64,000 nucleotides of DNA, taken from contig NC_007775.1 of NCBI RefSeq assembly GCF_000013205.1, positions 682,001-746,000 on the forward strand, in the 5' to 3' direction. Under the pieces are notes generated by a model. It had not been told where the DNA came from, did no database searches, and saw nothing but the letters and a program-made list of their open reading frames with translations. Below are positions 55,425 through 64,000 of the stretch, in pieces. This DNA comes from Synechococcus sp. JA-3-3Ab (GTDB taxonomy: Bacteria; Cyanobacteriota; Cyanobacteriia; Thermostichales; Thermostichaceae). The first letter of the stretch is position 1. Every line of letters begins with the position of its first letter. The position numbers and the translations under genes were made by a program.

Positions 55425-56024
55425 TCAGCCTACATCCTCTCTGAGATCATCGGAAACCTCAGAACTTACATCATCAGTTTCTTCTGCCTTTGCAGATCCA
55501 GAGGAAGATACCTGCCAAAAAGTTTTAGCCCATCTATCCTGGACAACTTGATCGGGATGGTTCCATAAGCAAAGGTCAGCAATCAACTGAGGGTAGTAAA
55601 CAGAAATTTTTCTATCCTTCTTACTTTTCATTTGCTTTACCAAAGCTATGATTGGATATTCGGTGTAGTCAAGATCGGTCTCTAGAAGAGCTCTAAACCT
55701 TCGTTCTGGGCCTTTAGATTCGGTGCTGTCTTGCAATTCCCGACAGCTTTTCGCAAAGTTACTGACCTCTGGTTCCATATCTTGGTCATGGTAAACGGAG
55801 AGACACGCCACAAAGATCCAAATATCCTGTTCTTGTTCGGGGATCCCTTGTAAATAGGGCAGTACAAAGGGGTAAATTTTTCGTAAGTGGTGGTGCTCGC
55901 CGGAAAGTGCTCGCTTGAAGGCAGCTTTGGCGCCGGTGTCGTTTTTGAGGCGATCCTTGATTTCTTGTAAGAACTTTTTTGCCCGTTCCAGTCGATTATG
56001 GGAAGAGATTTGAGTTGTAGACAT
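55425..56024 (-). CDS. cse2: Cse2 (CasB, Cas11) small subunit
   Basis: 199 residues, helical. AKFKRALSGEHHHLRKIYPF-like sequence (AAFKRALSGEHHHLRKIYP), PEQEQDIWIFVACLSVYHDQ and RRFRALLETDLDYTEYPIIA are CasB features. It is a dimer in Cascade that stabilises the displaced strand. The acidic C-terminal tail (EETDDVSSEVSDDLREDVG) is longer than usual. Confidence 0.92.
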   Translation of the reverse strand: MSTTQISSHNRLERAKKFLQEIKDRLKNDTGAKAAFKRALSGEHHHLRKIYPFVLPYLQGIPEQEQDIWIFVACLSVYHDQDMEPEVSNFAKSCRELQDSTESKGPERRFRALLETDLDYTEYPIIALVKQMKSKKDRKISVYYPQLIADLCLWNHPDQVVQDRWAKTFWQVSSSGSAKAEETDDVSSEVSDDLREDVG

Positions 56025-56035
56025 AACTTGGCCTC

Positions 56036-57610
56036 CTATTGGACAACAGCTTGCTCCTTCTTCTGCTTTTTCTTAGCTGCTTTTTGTTTTTGAGCTTTCT
56101 TTTCCCTTGGATCCGCACGAAGCTCTGCTAGTTTTCTCTCCAGCGTGCGCAAGGCAGCCGCTCTGGCCTGATAGTTGCGAATAGACTCAATGGACTCGGT
56201 GAAGGCTCGCCGAGCGGCATCTTGCACAGTCTTAGTCCAGGCAGGTAGAGTGGTAAGTCCATAGTAGATAATTCCATCAGCTCCAGGTTGGTTATCTTGG
56301 GGTAAATCATGAAGTAGCATTGAGAAAGCGTGGTCTAGAATTGCCCAGTAGCGAGACTCTCCGTCTAAAGCTTTGGATAGCTTCTCAGTCTCTCCGTTTT
56401 TAAGAACCTCTGCTAGAGAAAAGTAGGGGCTACCTTTAGAAGATCGAAAGATTTGTTGATGGTTCTCGGCAATTCCAATAGCGCTTTTTAAACTCTGCGC
56501 CAACTCCGAATCTGTAACAAACTGCATTGGAACTGAAAATCGAGCCGAGCTCCATCCTAAAGGTTTAGCCTGGTCGGCGCTCATACCCAACACTTCAAAC
56601 ACAACCAAATTATTGACCAATTCTTCTGACTTGAGCTCAGCTAGCCAGTCCACAATCCGAGGACGGGTTTGCTTGCTAGCCGTCAGGAGAAAGCTGTCCG
56701 CATCCCGCCACAACTGTCTGTGTAAAGATAGACGCACTGGTTTATCTTCTTTATAGGCAACGCTACATTCCCACTGCCGGGCCTCTACACCGTTGGGTAG
56801 GGAGTTGCCCATAGTAATAGCCAATTGCTGCACTCGCCCAGCTTCTGAAAACAGCCGCAGCCGCCGCCAGGGAAAGGTTAAATAGTGGATGTATCCCGCA
56901 GGGATCTCTTTTTTCGGTTGGCCAGTGTAGCCAACTTTGGTTTCCCAGGTGGGTACATCTTCTCCAGCTACTACACTGGGCATCTCATCCTCTGGGCTAT
57001 ACCGCATCAAGTTCAGCATCAGCGTCTCTTTTAAGGTTCTCCCTTTCAAAAGGACATTGGCAACATTCATAGTCGGAGTGTTTACAGCAGAGTGATTGCC
57101 GCTGTCTTGCCCAACATAAAATGCCCTTAGGCTAGTGATGTCAACTCCCTGTAGACGCACCAATAGTCGAGCAGCTTCCGGTAAGGAGATGCTGTAGCCG
57201 CTCCATTCGTGTTCATGAAAGAATACTTCAGAGGTGCTCATGGTATGGATGGAGTGGACAGGCACAGCTTTTTCTATAGGTAGAGCTGGATCCTGCATGA
57301 AGGGGTGAGTGGGATGGAATAGGTCAAAACAATCTTGCCTATCCTGCAAGTACTTAATAACTCGCTTTCCATTGTCTTGAAAGATTTCCTTCCAGTGATC
57401 CGTATCTTTTGGTCCAAGATAGGCTCGGTGCATTATTGCCAGTAGAAAACGGTAGAGAGCTAAAGTAGTAGGCGGATTATCTCCTCGCATCTCTTTCAGG
57501 CTTTCCCACTCTCTAAATAACTCAACTAAAGACAACTCTTGGATTCGAAAATCGGGATCGAGTACAGGGATCCACTTTTCTTTGGTGAGATTAAAGGACT
57601 GAGTTTCCAT
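56036..57610 (-). CDS. cas8e: Cse1 (CasA, Cas8e) large subunit
   Basis: 524 residues. FNLTKEKWIPVLDPDFRIQE, LYRFLLAIMHRAYLGPKD and FLLTASKQTRPRIVDWLAEL agree with Cse1, which recognises the PAM and recruits Cas3. The C-terminal 30 residues are Lys/Gln-rich (REKKAQKQKAAKKKQKKEQA), perhaps aiding DNA binding. It lies 16 bp after cas3. Confidence 0.93.
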   Translation of the reverse strand: METQSFNLTKEKWIPVLDPDFRIQELSLVELFREWESLKEMRGDNPPTTLALYRFLLAIMHRAYLGPKDTDHWKEIFQDNGKRVIKYLQDRQDCFDLFHPTHPFMQDPALPIEKAVPVHSIHTMSTSEVFFHEHEWSGYSISLPEAARLLVRLQGVDITSLRAFYVGQDSGNHSAVNTPTMNVANVLLKGRTLKETLMLNLMRYSPEDEMPSVVAGEDVPTWETKVGYTGQPKKEIPAGYIHYLTFPWRRLRLFSEAGRVQQLAITMGNSLPNGVEARQWECSVAYKEDKPVRLSLHRQLWRDADSFLLTASKQTRPRIVDWLAELKSEELVNNLVVFEVLGMSADQAKPLGWSSARFSVPMQFVTDSELAQSLKSAIGIAENHQQIFRSSKGSPYFSLAEVLKNGETEKLSKALDGESRYWAILDHAFSMLLHDLPQDNQPGADGIIYYGLTTLPAWTKTVQDAARRAFTESIESIRNYQARAAALRTLERKLAELRADPREKKAQKQKAAKKKQKKEQAVVQ

Positions 57611-57626
57611 GAGCTCCTCCCTAACG

Positions 57627-60308
57627 TTAGCTGTTCATCTTCTCGATGGTGATCCCTAGGTTAGGATCCAACCGCAGTCGCCATTTGCCAACTTGAGCCC
57701 AGCCTTCGGCGTTCAAGACAACGTAGCGACAGTTACGCAGCAAAGCAGATGTCCAAGTTTTGGGGTTTTCCCGCCTCAGCAGCTCCTTTACAAGCTCCTG
57801 GCGGGAAGCAATGCGAACACTGTGGGCCAGTAGCCTACGAATCATCGGCAGGCTGGGCTCAGTTTCTAGATCCACTGGATCGTGAGAGCCGGGAAAGACT
57901 AAACCGGTCTTCCCTTGTTGCAAGAAAATTGTCGCCACCGAAGGCTGCCCAAGTCTGGTAACGGCAGCGATAGTGCTTTCGTCATCCTCTTTTTTTAGGT
58001 AGGTAAACTGTTCGGGCCTCACATCAGCATTTGGCGGTGGGATCTTTACTTCATTAGCTCGAGATCTTTTAGCATCCTCTTCTTCAACTTTGTACTTTTC
58101 CAAAGACTCTCGCCAATCTTGAGCATGAACGGTTTCCAATGCTTCGGGGATAGGCATCTCCAAGTCATATACCGATTCGATTAGGTCGTCGATTTCTTCA
58201 GGCAGTTGCACGTTGCAACGCTCTCTTAGAGCCAGCCAACTGCGTAGGAGAATGTGCCGATCGTAGATAGAGCTGCTCTCCCGAAAATTAGCCTTGCCCT
58301 CCTCGGCTAGCTCTGGTTCCACTATCCACAAGTAGGGAGCAGATAGCTCAGGTGGTCGCTTGTCCCGCGGATGGCGGTGGAGCCGCCCAGAGCGCTGTAG
58401 GAGAAGATCAATGGGAGCGGGATCGCTGATCATTAAGTCAAAATCCACATCCAAGCTTTGCTCAATGACCTGGGTTGCCACCAAAACAAAACGAGAGGGA
58501 CGGAGATGTCCATTTTTGCCGAATCTCTCCAGGCATTGCTTCTCAATCTGCTCTCGATCTTTGAATAAAAAGCGCCCGTGAAACAGGCCCAATTCTTCCG
58601 GCGGAAAATACTTCTGGAGATGCTGAAACACCCACTGGGCGCGATCTACCGTTGAGCAGATAACAGCAACGCACCCGCCCCCTTTGGAAAGCACTTGCGA
58701 GAGTTCTGCGGGCCACTGGTCATCCCTGACCCAGCGGATCCCCAATTGACGGCGCACATGCTCGGAAGGAGCAAAAGACTGAGCTAGGGCCGCTCCAGAA
58801 GCTAGGGCTGTGATGCGAGGGTAAGGGGCATTAGGTGAGTCGGGCGGGGGCTGTCCACAGCCTCTGGCATAGGCAGCCAGCAATCGTTGGCGGGTACCGG
58901 CGGGCAAGGTGGCCGAGAGGGCGATCACGGGGGATCCCAAAACGGCTGCCCACTCCAAAAATCGCTCCAGGAGAGTGCTGGTGTAGAGGTCGTAGGCGTG
59001 GATCTCGTCCAGGATGATGATGCGGCCTGCCAGACCAAACAGGCGGACAAACTGGTGGCGGGCCCGTACTGCTCCCATCAGAGCCTGATCAGGGGTGCCC
59101 ACCCCGTAAGGGCTGAGCAGCGTCCGCTTGCGGGCAGTGTGCCACTCGCTGGCAAAAACGCCTTTGCCCTCCTGGTCATAAACCTGATCCAGGCGACAGA
59201 CGGTGTCCAGGTAATCTTCTTTGAGAGCTGCTGCCCCATGGCTGAGGGTTAGGTTTACGATGGCATCGGGATAGCGCTTTTGCAAAAATGACTTGACGCG
59301 CTCGAACATGGCGTTGCTGGTTGCCTGGGTAGGCAGGCCGATGTAAAAGCCACCGGCTCCGGCTTGATGCTGCAGGTGGTCGGCCAGGTAGAGCGCAGCT
59401 TCGGTTTTGCCCTCTCCCATGGCGGCCTCGACAATGACCAAGCAGGGTGGAGCCAGCCTGTCCTTCAGGTTAATGGCTGCCAATTGCAGCGGTCGCGGCT
59501 CGCTGATGAAGTCAAAGAGAGCCTGAAAAGTAAGAGGGCTGTCTGTGGGGGGCGCAATCCAACCCTGGGCTTTCAGGGCTTGTTGGGCCTTTTCGGCTAT
59601 TCCTTGAGCGTAGGTCTCGAAGGGCTCGTCGTTGGCGTAGGGAAAACTCTCCGTATTCGAGGCAATCCAGTCGGCAACGGTTGCCAGGCCGGCCAAGATC
59701 ATGGCGGCGGAATTGCTGCAGCGGCCAGGGATCCCCTCCCTCTTCAGCCCAACAAAATCTTGTAGTTGCTGGAAGATCTCTCGACGAAATGGGATCCACT
59801 CCCCTCGACCGACATCGTCGGGGGAGAGACTTTGAATATCCTGAAGTCCCGGGAAAAAGCCATGATGACCGCCGACAATAGCTGACAATTTTTGGGCCAG
59901 TTTCTTGGGCAGCCCCAGCTCTTCCAGAAAGCCGGGCAAGGTTGCGGCGGTAACCGTTCCATGAGGGGCTGCTTGGCCAGTGTTGGGATAGCTGCGCCAC
60001 AGGCCGTAGAGACGGGATCCCACCAGCGCTTTTCCCACCTCGCTCACTTGAAATTGAAAGGCAGGACTGACTTTGCCTAGGTCGTGACACCCTGCCATGA
60101 ACCCGCAAAAGCGAGCTAAGGGATCCCCTTCCAGCCCCAATCCTACTGAGAGCTGCTGACGAGCAAGGGGGCTAAGGTAGGTTTGCACGATCTCCATGGC
60201 CACAGCTGCCGTATCGGCTAGGTGGCAGAGGACGGGATGGTACAGAGGTCGGCCATCTTCTCGCAACTGTCCCTGTCCGGTCTTGGCCCAAAATCGGGAC
60301 TTGCTCAT
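57627..60308 (-). CDS. cas3: Cas3 helicase-nuclease
   Basis: 893 residues. The HD nuclease lies at the N-terminus (LYHPVLCHLADTAAV, FMAGCHDLGKVSPAFQ at about 71-86). The SF2 helicase follows with IVEAAMGEGKTEAALYLADH (Walker A), RIIILDEIHAYDLYTSTLLE (DEIH), ALSATLPAGTRQRLL and VIEQSLDVDFDLMISDPAPI plus LLQRSGRLHRHPRD (motif VI). It shreds DNA bound by Cascade. All catalytic motifs are present. It starts two bases after the WYL regulator stop, so the two are one transcript in the ancestral arrangement. Confidence 0.96.
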   Translation of the reverse strand: MSKSRFWAKTGQGQLREDGRPLYHPVLCHLADTAAVAMEIVQTYLSPLARQQLSVGLGLEGDPLARFCGFMAGCHDLGKVSPAFQFQVSEVGKALVGSRLYGLWRSYPNTGQAAPHGTVTAATLPGFLEELGLPKKLAQKLSAIVGGHHGFFPGLQDIQSLSPDDVGRGEWIPFRREIFQQLQDFVGLKREGIPGRCSNSAAMILAGLATVADWIASNTESFPYANDEPFETYAQGIAEKAQQALKAQGWIAPPTDSPLTFQALFDFISEPRPLQLAAINLKDRLAPPCLVIVEAAMGEGKTEAALYLADHLQHQAGAGGFYIGLPTQATSNAMFERVKSFLQKRYPDAIVNLTLSHGAAALKEDYLDTVCRLDQVYDQEGKGVFASEWHTARKRTLLSPYGVGTPDQALMGAVRARHQFVRLFGLAGRIIILDEIHAYDLYTSTLLERFLEWAAVLGSPVIALSATLPAGTRQRLLAAYARGCGQPPPDSPNAPYPRITALASGAALAQSFAPSEHVRRQLGIRWVRDDQWPAELSQVLSKGGGCVAVICSTVDRAQWVFQHLQKYFPPEELGLFHGRFLFKDREQIEKQCLERFGKNGHLRPSRFVLVATQVIEQSLDVDFDLMISDPAPIDLLLQRSGRLHRHPRDKRPPELSAPYLWIVEPELAEEGKANFRESSSIYDRHILLRSWLALRERCNVQLPEEIDDLIESVYDLEMPIPEALETVHAQDWRESLEKYKVEEEDAKRSRANEVKIPPPNADVRPEQFTYLKKEDDESTIAAVTRLGQPSVATIFLQQGKTGLVFPGSHDPVDLETEPSLPMIRRLLAHSVRIASRQELVKELLRRENPKTWTSALLRNCRYVVLNAEGWAQVGKWRLRLDPNLGITIEKMNS

Positions 60309-60310
60309 CG

Positions 60311-61194
60311 CTAGGGCTCCTCGTCAACGTACTGCCGGCTCATCTCGCAGATCTCTTGCCGCATCATGTCCACCAAATCCGGAGGCTCCAGCACTCTGGC
60401 TCCTCTGCCGTAGCCCAGCACCCAGCGCTTTACATCATTCATCCCCCGCACGGTTATGCGCAGAATCAGGGATCCGTCTGGGTTTTCTTCAATGACCTGG
60501 GTCGGATGCCAGCGCCGCTCCCGAATGAAGGGTGCCGTTTGGGCGTCAAACCAAATTCTTACCTGGCGAGGGATCCCGCCCGCCTCATGCTGAAAAATCA
60601 TCGCCAGATGGGCTTTGGGATCGAAAGTCGGGTCGATCTCAAAAGTTTCCGGCAGGGTTTTGAGAGCCAGGATCCGATCTACCCGGAACCAGCGCACTTC
60701 TTGTCTTTTGTGGCACCAGCCAATCACGTAGGGATTGGTGCCGCGGTAGATGTGCAAGAGATAGGGATCCAACTCCCGTTCCGACACTTGATCGCCTCGG
60801 CTGGCGGTGCGATAGCGCATCCACACTCGTCTTTTCTCCCGACAGGCATCCTCCAACCGCTGCCAAATCTCCCAATCCAGATGGGTTTCTGCCCCTGCCC
60901 GAAAGATGAGCCGCTCATCGGCTAGCTGCTGGAGATCCAGCCACTCCTGCTCTGGAAGCCGTTGCGCCAACCGCCCAATTGCCGAGCGCAACTGCGGGGC
61001 ATAGGCCGATCCGGCGTAGGCTTCCAGCATTCTCGCTCCCAAAGTCAGGGCAAACAGCTCCCCCTTAGTGAGGGGTATCGTCGGCAAGCGCCATTCCCGA
61101 TCAGTGTAGTGATACCCTTTTTCACGGCTGACTTTGATGGGGGCTTGAAAGCGATCCTTCAAGAAACTAATATCCGCTCGAACCGTTCGTTCAC
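60311..61194 (-). pseudogene. WYL-family regulator, 3' part, split by tnpB element D
   Basis: 294 codons of a wHTH-WYL transcription regulator. GERTVRADISFLKDRFQAPI is the end of the winged helix; EKRRVWMRYRTASRGDQVSE, YLLHIYRGTNPYVIGWCHKR and EVRWFRVDRILALKTLPETF belong to the WYL ligand-sensing domain, followed by a WCX-type C-terminus. The first 32 codons and one base lie beyond the element, at 63125-63221. An ATG at 61222 inside the element's left end keeps this part open in frame, giving a 303-aa product lacking the first helices of the HTH. As first gene of the cas operon it was probably its regulator. Confidence 0.92.
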
Positions 61195-61291
61195 CTATTT
61201 TCGGGCTGGAGGCCCGCACCATAGCCGCAGGCTTGGTGCCGGGAGGAAAGCCCGCCTGCTAGTCAAAGCCTGGATGAGCTACAATAAGCCC

Positions 61292-63103
61292 ATGAGCCAG
61301 ATTATCTCTGTACGTTGCAAGCTGATAGTCCCACAAGAGTTGCGTCAAGAAATTGACCGCACTTTGCAGGGCTTTGCGAATGCTTGCAACCAGATTCTCG
61401 ACACCGCCAAACAAAAGAACTGCTGGAACACCGCCAAGCTGCACCACTTGGTCTATCGGCCGGTAAGGGCAGCAACGGGGCTGAAAGCCAACCACGTCTG
61501 TCAGGCGCTCCGCCGTGTGATTAGCAACGCCAAGGCGGTGAAGCAAGTCCACAAGTTTCGCCCCACCAGTCTGACTTTGGACGCTCGTACTTTTAAGTAC
61601 CGAGAGTCCAACCAAGCCGTGGGCGTGACCCTGATGAGCGGACGGGTTTGGCTCAAGCTCAAGATTGGCGGTTATCAAATCGCTTTGCTGCGGGGGCAAA
61701 CACCCACCAGTGCTACTCTGTCCAAGACTAAGCAAGGGGAGTACTACATCAACATTGCGGTTGAGTTGGATACTCCCCCGACTGGCAAAACTCCAAAGGT
61801 AATCGGAGTTGACTTGGGCAGGCGGGATATCGCCACCGCTAGCAACGGACGCTCTTGGAGTGGAGAACACATCCAGGCCGTCCGTGACCGGTTCAGCCGT
61901 GTACGCGCCAAGGTTCAATCCAAACGCACTCGCAGCTCTAGGAGGCTGTTGAGAAGGCTCTCTGGGAGAGAACGGCGCTACGCCGCTTGATAATACAAAT
62001 GGTAAAATTTTAATACCAACATTATTAAACCTGTAATGAGTAGTAAAAAGAGGTTTTCTCAGGAAGAAGACAACATTCTTAGGCAGAAATACGCATCGGC
62101 TACTAAAGCCGAGTTGATGTCTCTTCTCCCTGAAAGGAAGTCTTGGGAATCGATCCGAATGAGAGCTTTTAAGCTGGGACTCAAGAGAAGTAAAGAAGCT
62201 CGTTCCTATGAGATGGGTAAACCGTTGGAAGGTAACTTTACGGATCATCTTACCGAGGCTGAAAAAGGATATATCGCTGGTTTGATAGACGGTGAAGGTT
62301 CTATAACGCTTTCTCGAAGGGTTAGTGGTAGGGTTAATCCTGTGTATTCTATTCATATATCTATTTGCAATACAAGCCCCAAGCTTATTGAATGGCTGAA
62401 CGGGAAGTTTCCGGGAAAAGCATACACTTATCCCCGCAACAAAAGCAGGCTGGGTAGCAAGCCGGTTTATGCTTGGGTCGTCGCAGGAAATAGACAGTGT
62501 ATCCAGTTCCTCAAAGAAATAGTGAATTACCTTGTTATAAAACGCCCGCAAGCTGAACTCCTCATAGGAGGGTACGTGCATTTGGAACCAAAGGAAAGGG
62601 AAGAACTTTGGATGAAACTTAAACAACTCAAAAAAGAACTTTAACGGCTGAACCATAACATCAGCAAAACCTTGGTCAGGGATGCCCAGGCTATTGGTGC
62701 GGCACTGGCTTTTGAGGACTTGACAGACATCCGAGAGCGCTTGAATCAGAAACCTCGGAGTAAAGCTGAGCGCCGCAGAACCAATAACTGGGCGTTCTAC
62801 CAACTCAGGATGTTTGTGACCTACAAGGCTGCCATTGCTGGAGTGCCTGTGGTGCTGGTGCCGCCTGCCTACACGTCGCAGACCTGCCACAAATGCCTGC
62901 ACATCCACCCTGAGCAGGGTAAGTCCTACCGCAGCGGCAAGTTGTTCAAGTGTGGACACTGCGGGTGGGAAGGGGATGCTGACTATAACGCTGCTCAAGT
63001 AATCTCTCTCCTTGGGGCGACTGTAAACTCGCCTGAAATTCCGAAACTTAGCTGTCCTCTGGGTCAGCTAGGGATTGGGATAAAGCCCGCACCCTGCGCA
63101 TAG
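61292..63103 (+). pseudogene. tnpB: tnpB copy D, interrupted by a 657-bp insert
   Basis: The first part (MSQIISVRCKLIVPQELRQE to SGRERRYAA, with VIGVDLGRRDIATAS) ends in TGA at 61988-61990. The second part resumes at about 62646: WLNHNISKTLVRDAQAIGAA, FEDLTDIRERLNQ, and zinc and RuvC motifs TSQTCHKCLHIHP, FKCGHCGWEGDADYNAA. Removing 657 bases (61989-62645 or 61990-62646) fuses GCT-T to GG-CTG and gives R-Y-A-A-W-L-N-H, aligning with R-F-Q-A-W-V-N-H in copy C. All catalytic residues are present across the two parts. It is more divergent than copies A-C. Whether it is spliced, works in two pieces or is dead is unknown. Confidence 0.88.
62036..62644 (+). CDS. LAGLIDADG homing endonuclease with N-terminal HTH
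   Basis: 202 residues. Residues 6-55 (RFSQEEDNILRQKYASATKA, WESIRMRAFKLGLKRSKEAR) form a Myb/SANT-like helix-turn-helix. One LAGLIDADG motif follows at about 80-88 (YIAGLIDGEGSITLSRR), so the enzyme would act as a homodimer of the I-CreI kind. KLIEWLNGKFPGKAYTYPRN and IVNYLVIKRPQAELLIGGYV fit the rest of the fold. The DNA is clearly richer in A+T than its surroundings, with a different codon bias, pointing to transfer. It fills nearly all of the 657-bp insert in tnpB copy D. Confidence 0.93.
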   Translation: MSSKKRFSQEEDNILRQKYASATKAELMSLLPERKSWESIRMRAFKLGLKRSKEARSYEMGKPLEGNFTDHLTEAEKGYIAGLIDGEGSITLSRRVSGRVNPVYSIHISICNTSPKLIEWLNGKFPGKAYTYPRNKSRLGSKPVYAWVVAGNRQCIQFLKEIVNYLVIKRPQAELLIGGYVHLEPKEREELWMKLKQLKKEL

Positions 63104-63124
63104 CGCGGGTGTCGGGTAGTTTAC

Positions 63125-63221
63125 TTACCTCCAAAGCCTCAGCCAGCGAAGCGGCTGTCTTTCGCTGTCCGGAGCGCAGCAGCATATCTAGCTTCAGGAT
63201 CCGCTCTATCTGACGTAGCAT
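63125..63221 (-). pseudogene. WYL-family regulator, 5' part
   Basis: From ATG 63221: MLRQIERILKLDMLLRSGQR, then KTAASLAEALEV and the first base of a Ser codon. These are the first helices of the winged HTH of a WYL regulator. Joined to 61194 the gene reads E-V-S-E-R-T-V-R-A-D and totals 327 codons including the stop, the usual size. The native promoter would lie right of 63221. Confidence 0.9.
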
Positions 63222-63385
63222 TGCTTACCTTGGCCAGGATGAGCGCATTCTAAACAACTCACCTGGCAAAAATACTTCCGACTTCTCTAAAGATTTGCTG
63301 AAGGCTGAAACTTCTTGGGGACGGGGATCAGCATGAACCCCAATTGGACAGGCTAGACAGAGCGGAGAGCGACCTCTGAGGCTGC

Positions 63386-64000
63386 CTAGCCGGCCTGGCT
63401 GCGCAACTGCCGTAGCAGCCGCTCGAACTCTTCCGGCAGAGGGGCGGTAACCTGCAGCGGCTGGCCGGTGCGCGGGTGGACAAAGGAGAGCTTCCAGGCA
63501 TGCAGAGCTTGGCCGCTGAGTTTGACGGGGCTGGTTTTGCTCTGGGTGTAGAGGGGATCCCCGACAATGGGCAGGCGCAGGTGGGCGGCGTGCACCCGAA
63601 TTTGATGGGTGCGCCCGGTCTCCAGCTCAAACTGCATCAGGGTGTAGTTGCCCAGGCGCTCCAGCACCTGCCAGTGGGTTACCGCTGCTCGCCCTTGGCC
63701 GGGGGGCACAACCGCCATCTTCTGGCGATCCACCGGGTGGCGGCCAATGGGGGCAGAGATGGTACCTTGGCTTTGGGCTGGCCGGCCAAACACCACCCCT
63801 AGGTAGATGCGCCGAGCGGTCTTGGCTTGAATCTGAGCCTGCAGGTGCTGGTGGGCCTGATCGTGTTTGGCGATCACCAGGGCGCCGGTGGTGTCCTTGT
63901 CGAGGCGATGGACGATCCCCGGACGCTGCTCGCCGTTGATCCCAGAAAGGCGAGGACAGTGGGCCAGCAGCGCATGCACTAGGGTGCCGCTGGCATGTCC
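63386..64000 (-). CDS. RluA-family pseudouridine synthase, 5' end outside window
   Basis: The frame stays open to the right edge (…GTLVHALLAHCPRLSGING). PGIVHRLDKDTTGALVIAKH is the RluA/RluD catalytic motif (H-R-L-D with the Asp nucleophile), and QFELETGRTHQIRVHAAHLR plus LPIVGDPLYTQ follow. C-terminal end PEEFERLLRQLRSQ. It converts uridines in rRNA or tRNA; large-subunit specificity (RluD) is likely but the N-terminal S4 domain cannot be seen. Confidence 0.92.
   Translation of the reverse strand, partial: GHASGTLVHALLAHCPRLSGINGEQRPGIVHRLDKDTTGALVIAKHDQAHQHLQAQIQAKTARRIYLGVVFGRPAQSQGTISAPIGRHPVDRQKMAVVPPGQGRAAVTHWQVLERLGNYTLMQFELETGRTHQIRVHAAHLRLPIVGDPLYTQSKTSPVKLSGQALHAWKLSFVHPRTGQPLQVTAPLPEEFERLLRQLRSQAG

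Larger units (their letters stand above)
61195..63124 (+). mobile_element. IS200/IS605-type tnpB element D, carrying a homing endonuclease insert
   Basis: Its limits are fixed by the split WYL gene: joining ...GTTCGTTCAC (to 61194) with TTACCTCC... (from 63125) restores the codons V-S-E-R-T-V-R-A without lost or added bases, so there is no target duplication. The left end has a hairpin like the other copies (GCCCGCACC...GGTGCCGGGAGG); the right end finishes CGGGTAGTTTAC as in copies A-C. TTCAC precedes the left end and may be the target. Without its internal 657-bp insert it would be 1273 bp, close to copies A-C. Confidence 0.92.

Noticed and set aside
62001-62020. AT-rich inverted repeat (GGTAAAATTTTAATACC) ahead of the endonuclease gene
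   Set aside because: The arms are imperfect and short; it could arise by chance in AT-rich DNA, so no regulatory site is claimed.
61989-62645. Group I intron or intein in tnpB copy D
   Set aside because: Too little non-ORF sequence for a ribozyme, splice-site bases do not fit, and the frame closes at once, so not an intein. A spliced RNA has not been excluded experimentally.

Overview
The window looks like the chromosome of a unicellular cyanobacterium, most probably one of the hot-spring Synechococcus lineages (JA-3-3Ab / JA-2-3B'a type). The evidence is gene content: SipA, a TxlA/HCF164-like thioredoxin, small DUF2949, DUF2973, DUF2605 and DUF4079 proteins, a UPF0016 manganese exporter behind a yybP-ykoY-type leader, and a transaldolase with EF-hands. 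DNA is GC-rich, and the octamer GGGATCCC and near variants recur in almost every gene, as HIP1 does in other cyanobacteria. The strain assignment is inference; no rRNA or tRNA gene was seen.

Layout. 1-640: a decayed tnpB element next to a wecB fragment. 1.5-10.8 kb: mgtE, an MgtC-type gene, manganese exporter copy 1 with its riboswitch, a UPF0102 gene, NYN RNase, methyltransferase, sugar nucleotidyltransferase, and an amino-acid ABC receptor and permease. 11-17 kb: two IS200/IS605-type tnpB-only elements flanking sdhA and a class III aminotransferase. 17.5-20.6 kb: a block (49-aa protein, GTPase, lipA, DUF4079) that recurs inverted at 37.0-40.1 kb. 21-29.7 kb: sipA, DUF2949, a mazG split by a small element, an IPNS-like oxygenase, transglutaminase, SLOG-like protein, DHH-CBS-nucleotidyltransferase and frr. 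29.9-36.5 kb: a gene cut by a third tnpB element, a direct second copy of the manganese-exporter block, ruvX, ahcY and argG. 40-49 kb: aroQ, txlA-like, sbcC, GerW-like, DUF2973/DUF2605, a cobN 3' fragment and transaldolase. 49.4-51.2 kb: a full IS607-type element. 51.2-63.2 kb: a complete type I-E CRISPR-Cas locus.

The most unusual part is the head of the CRISPR locus. The WYL-family regulator gene upstream of cas3 is split by a tnpB element, and the tnpB of that element is split by a 657-bp insert encoding a LAGLIDADG homing endonuclease. Removing each layer restores the reading frame of the layer outside it. The insert leaves almost no room for an intron ribozyme, so it looks like a homing endonuclease placed directly in a transposon nuclease gene.

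Mobile DNA has shaped much of the rest. IS ends supply a new start codon to the WYL remnant and a stop codon to exporter copy 2. A 279-bp deletion derivative of the IS607-type element interrupts mazG. Short dispersed repeats have entered one tnpB copy. Two multi-gene blocks are present twice with diverged coding sequences. Gene calls rest on reading motifs and alignments by eye; identities are estimates.
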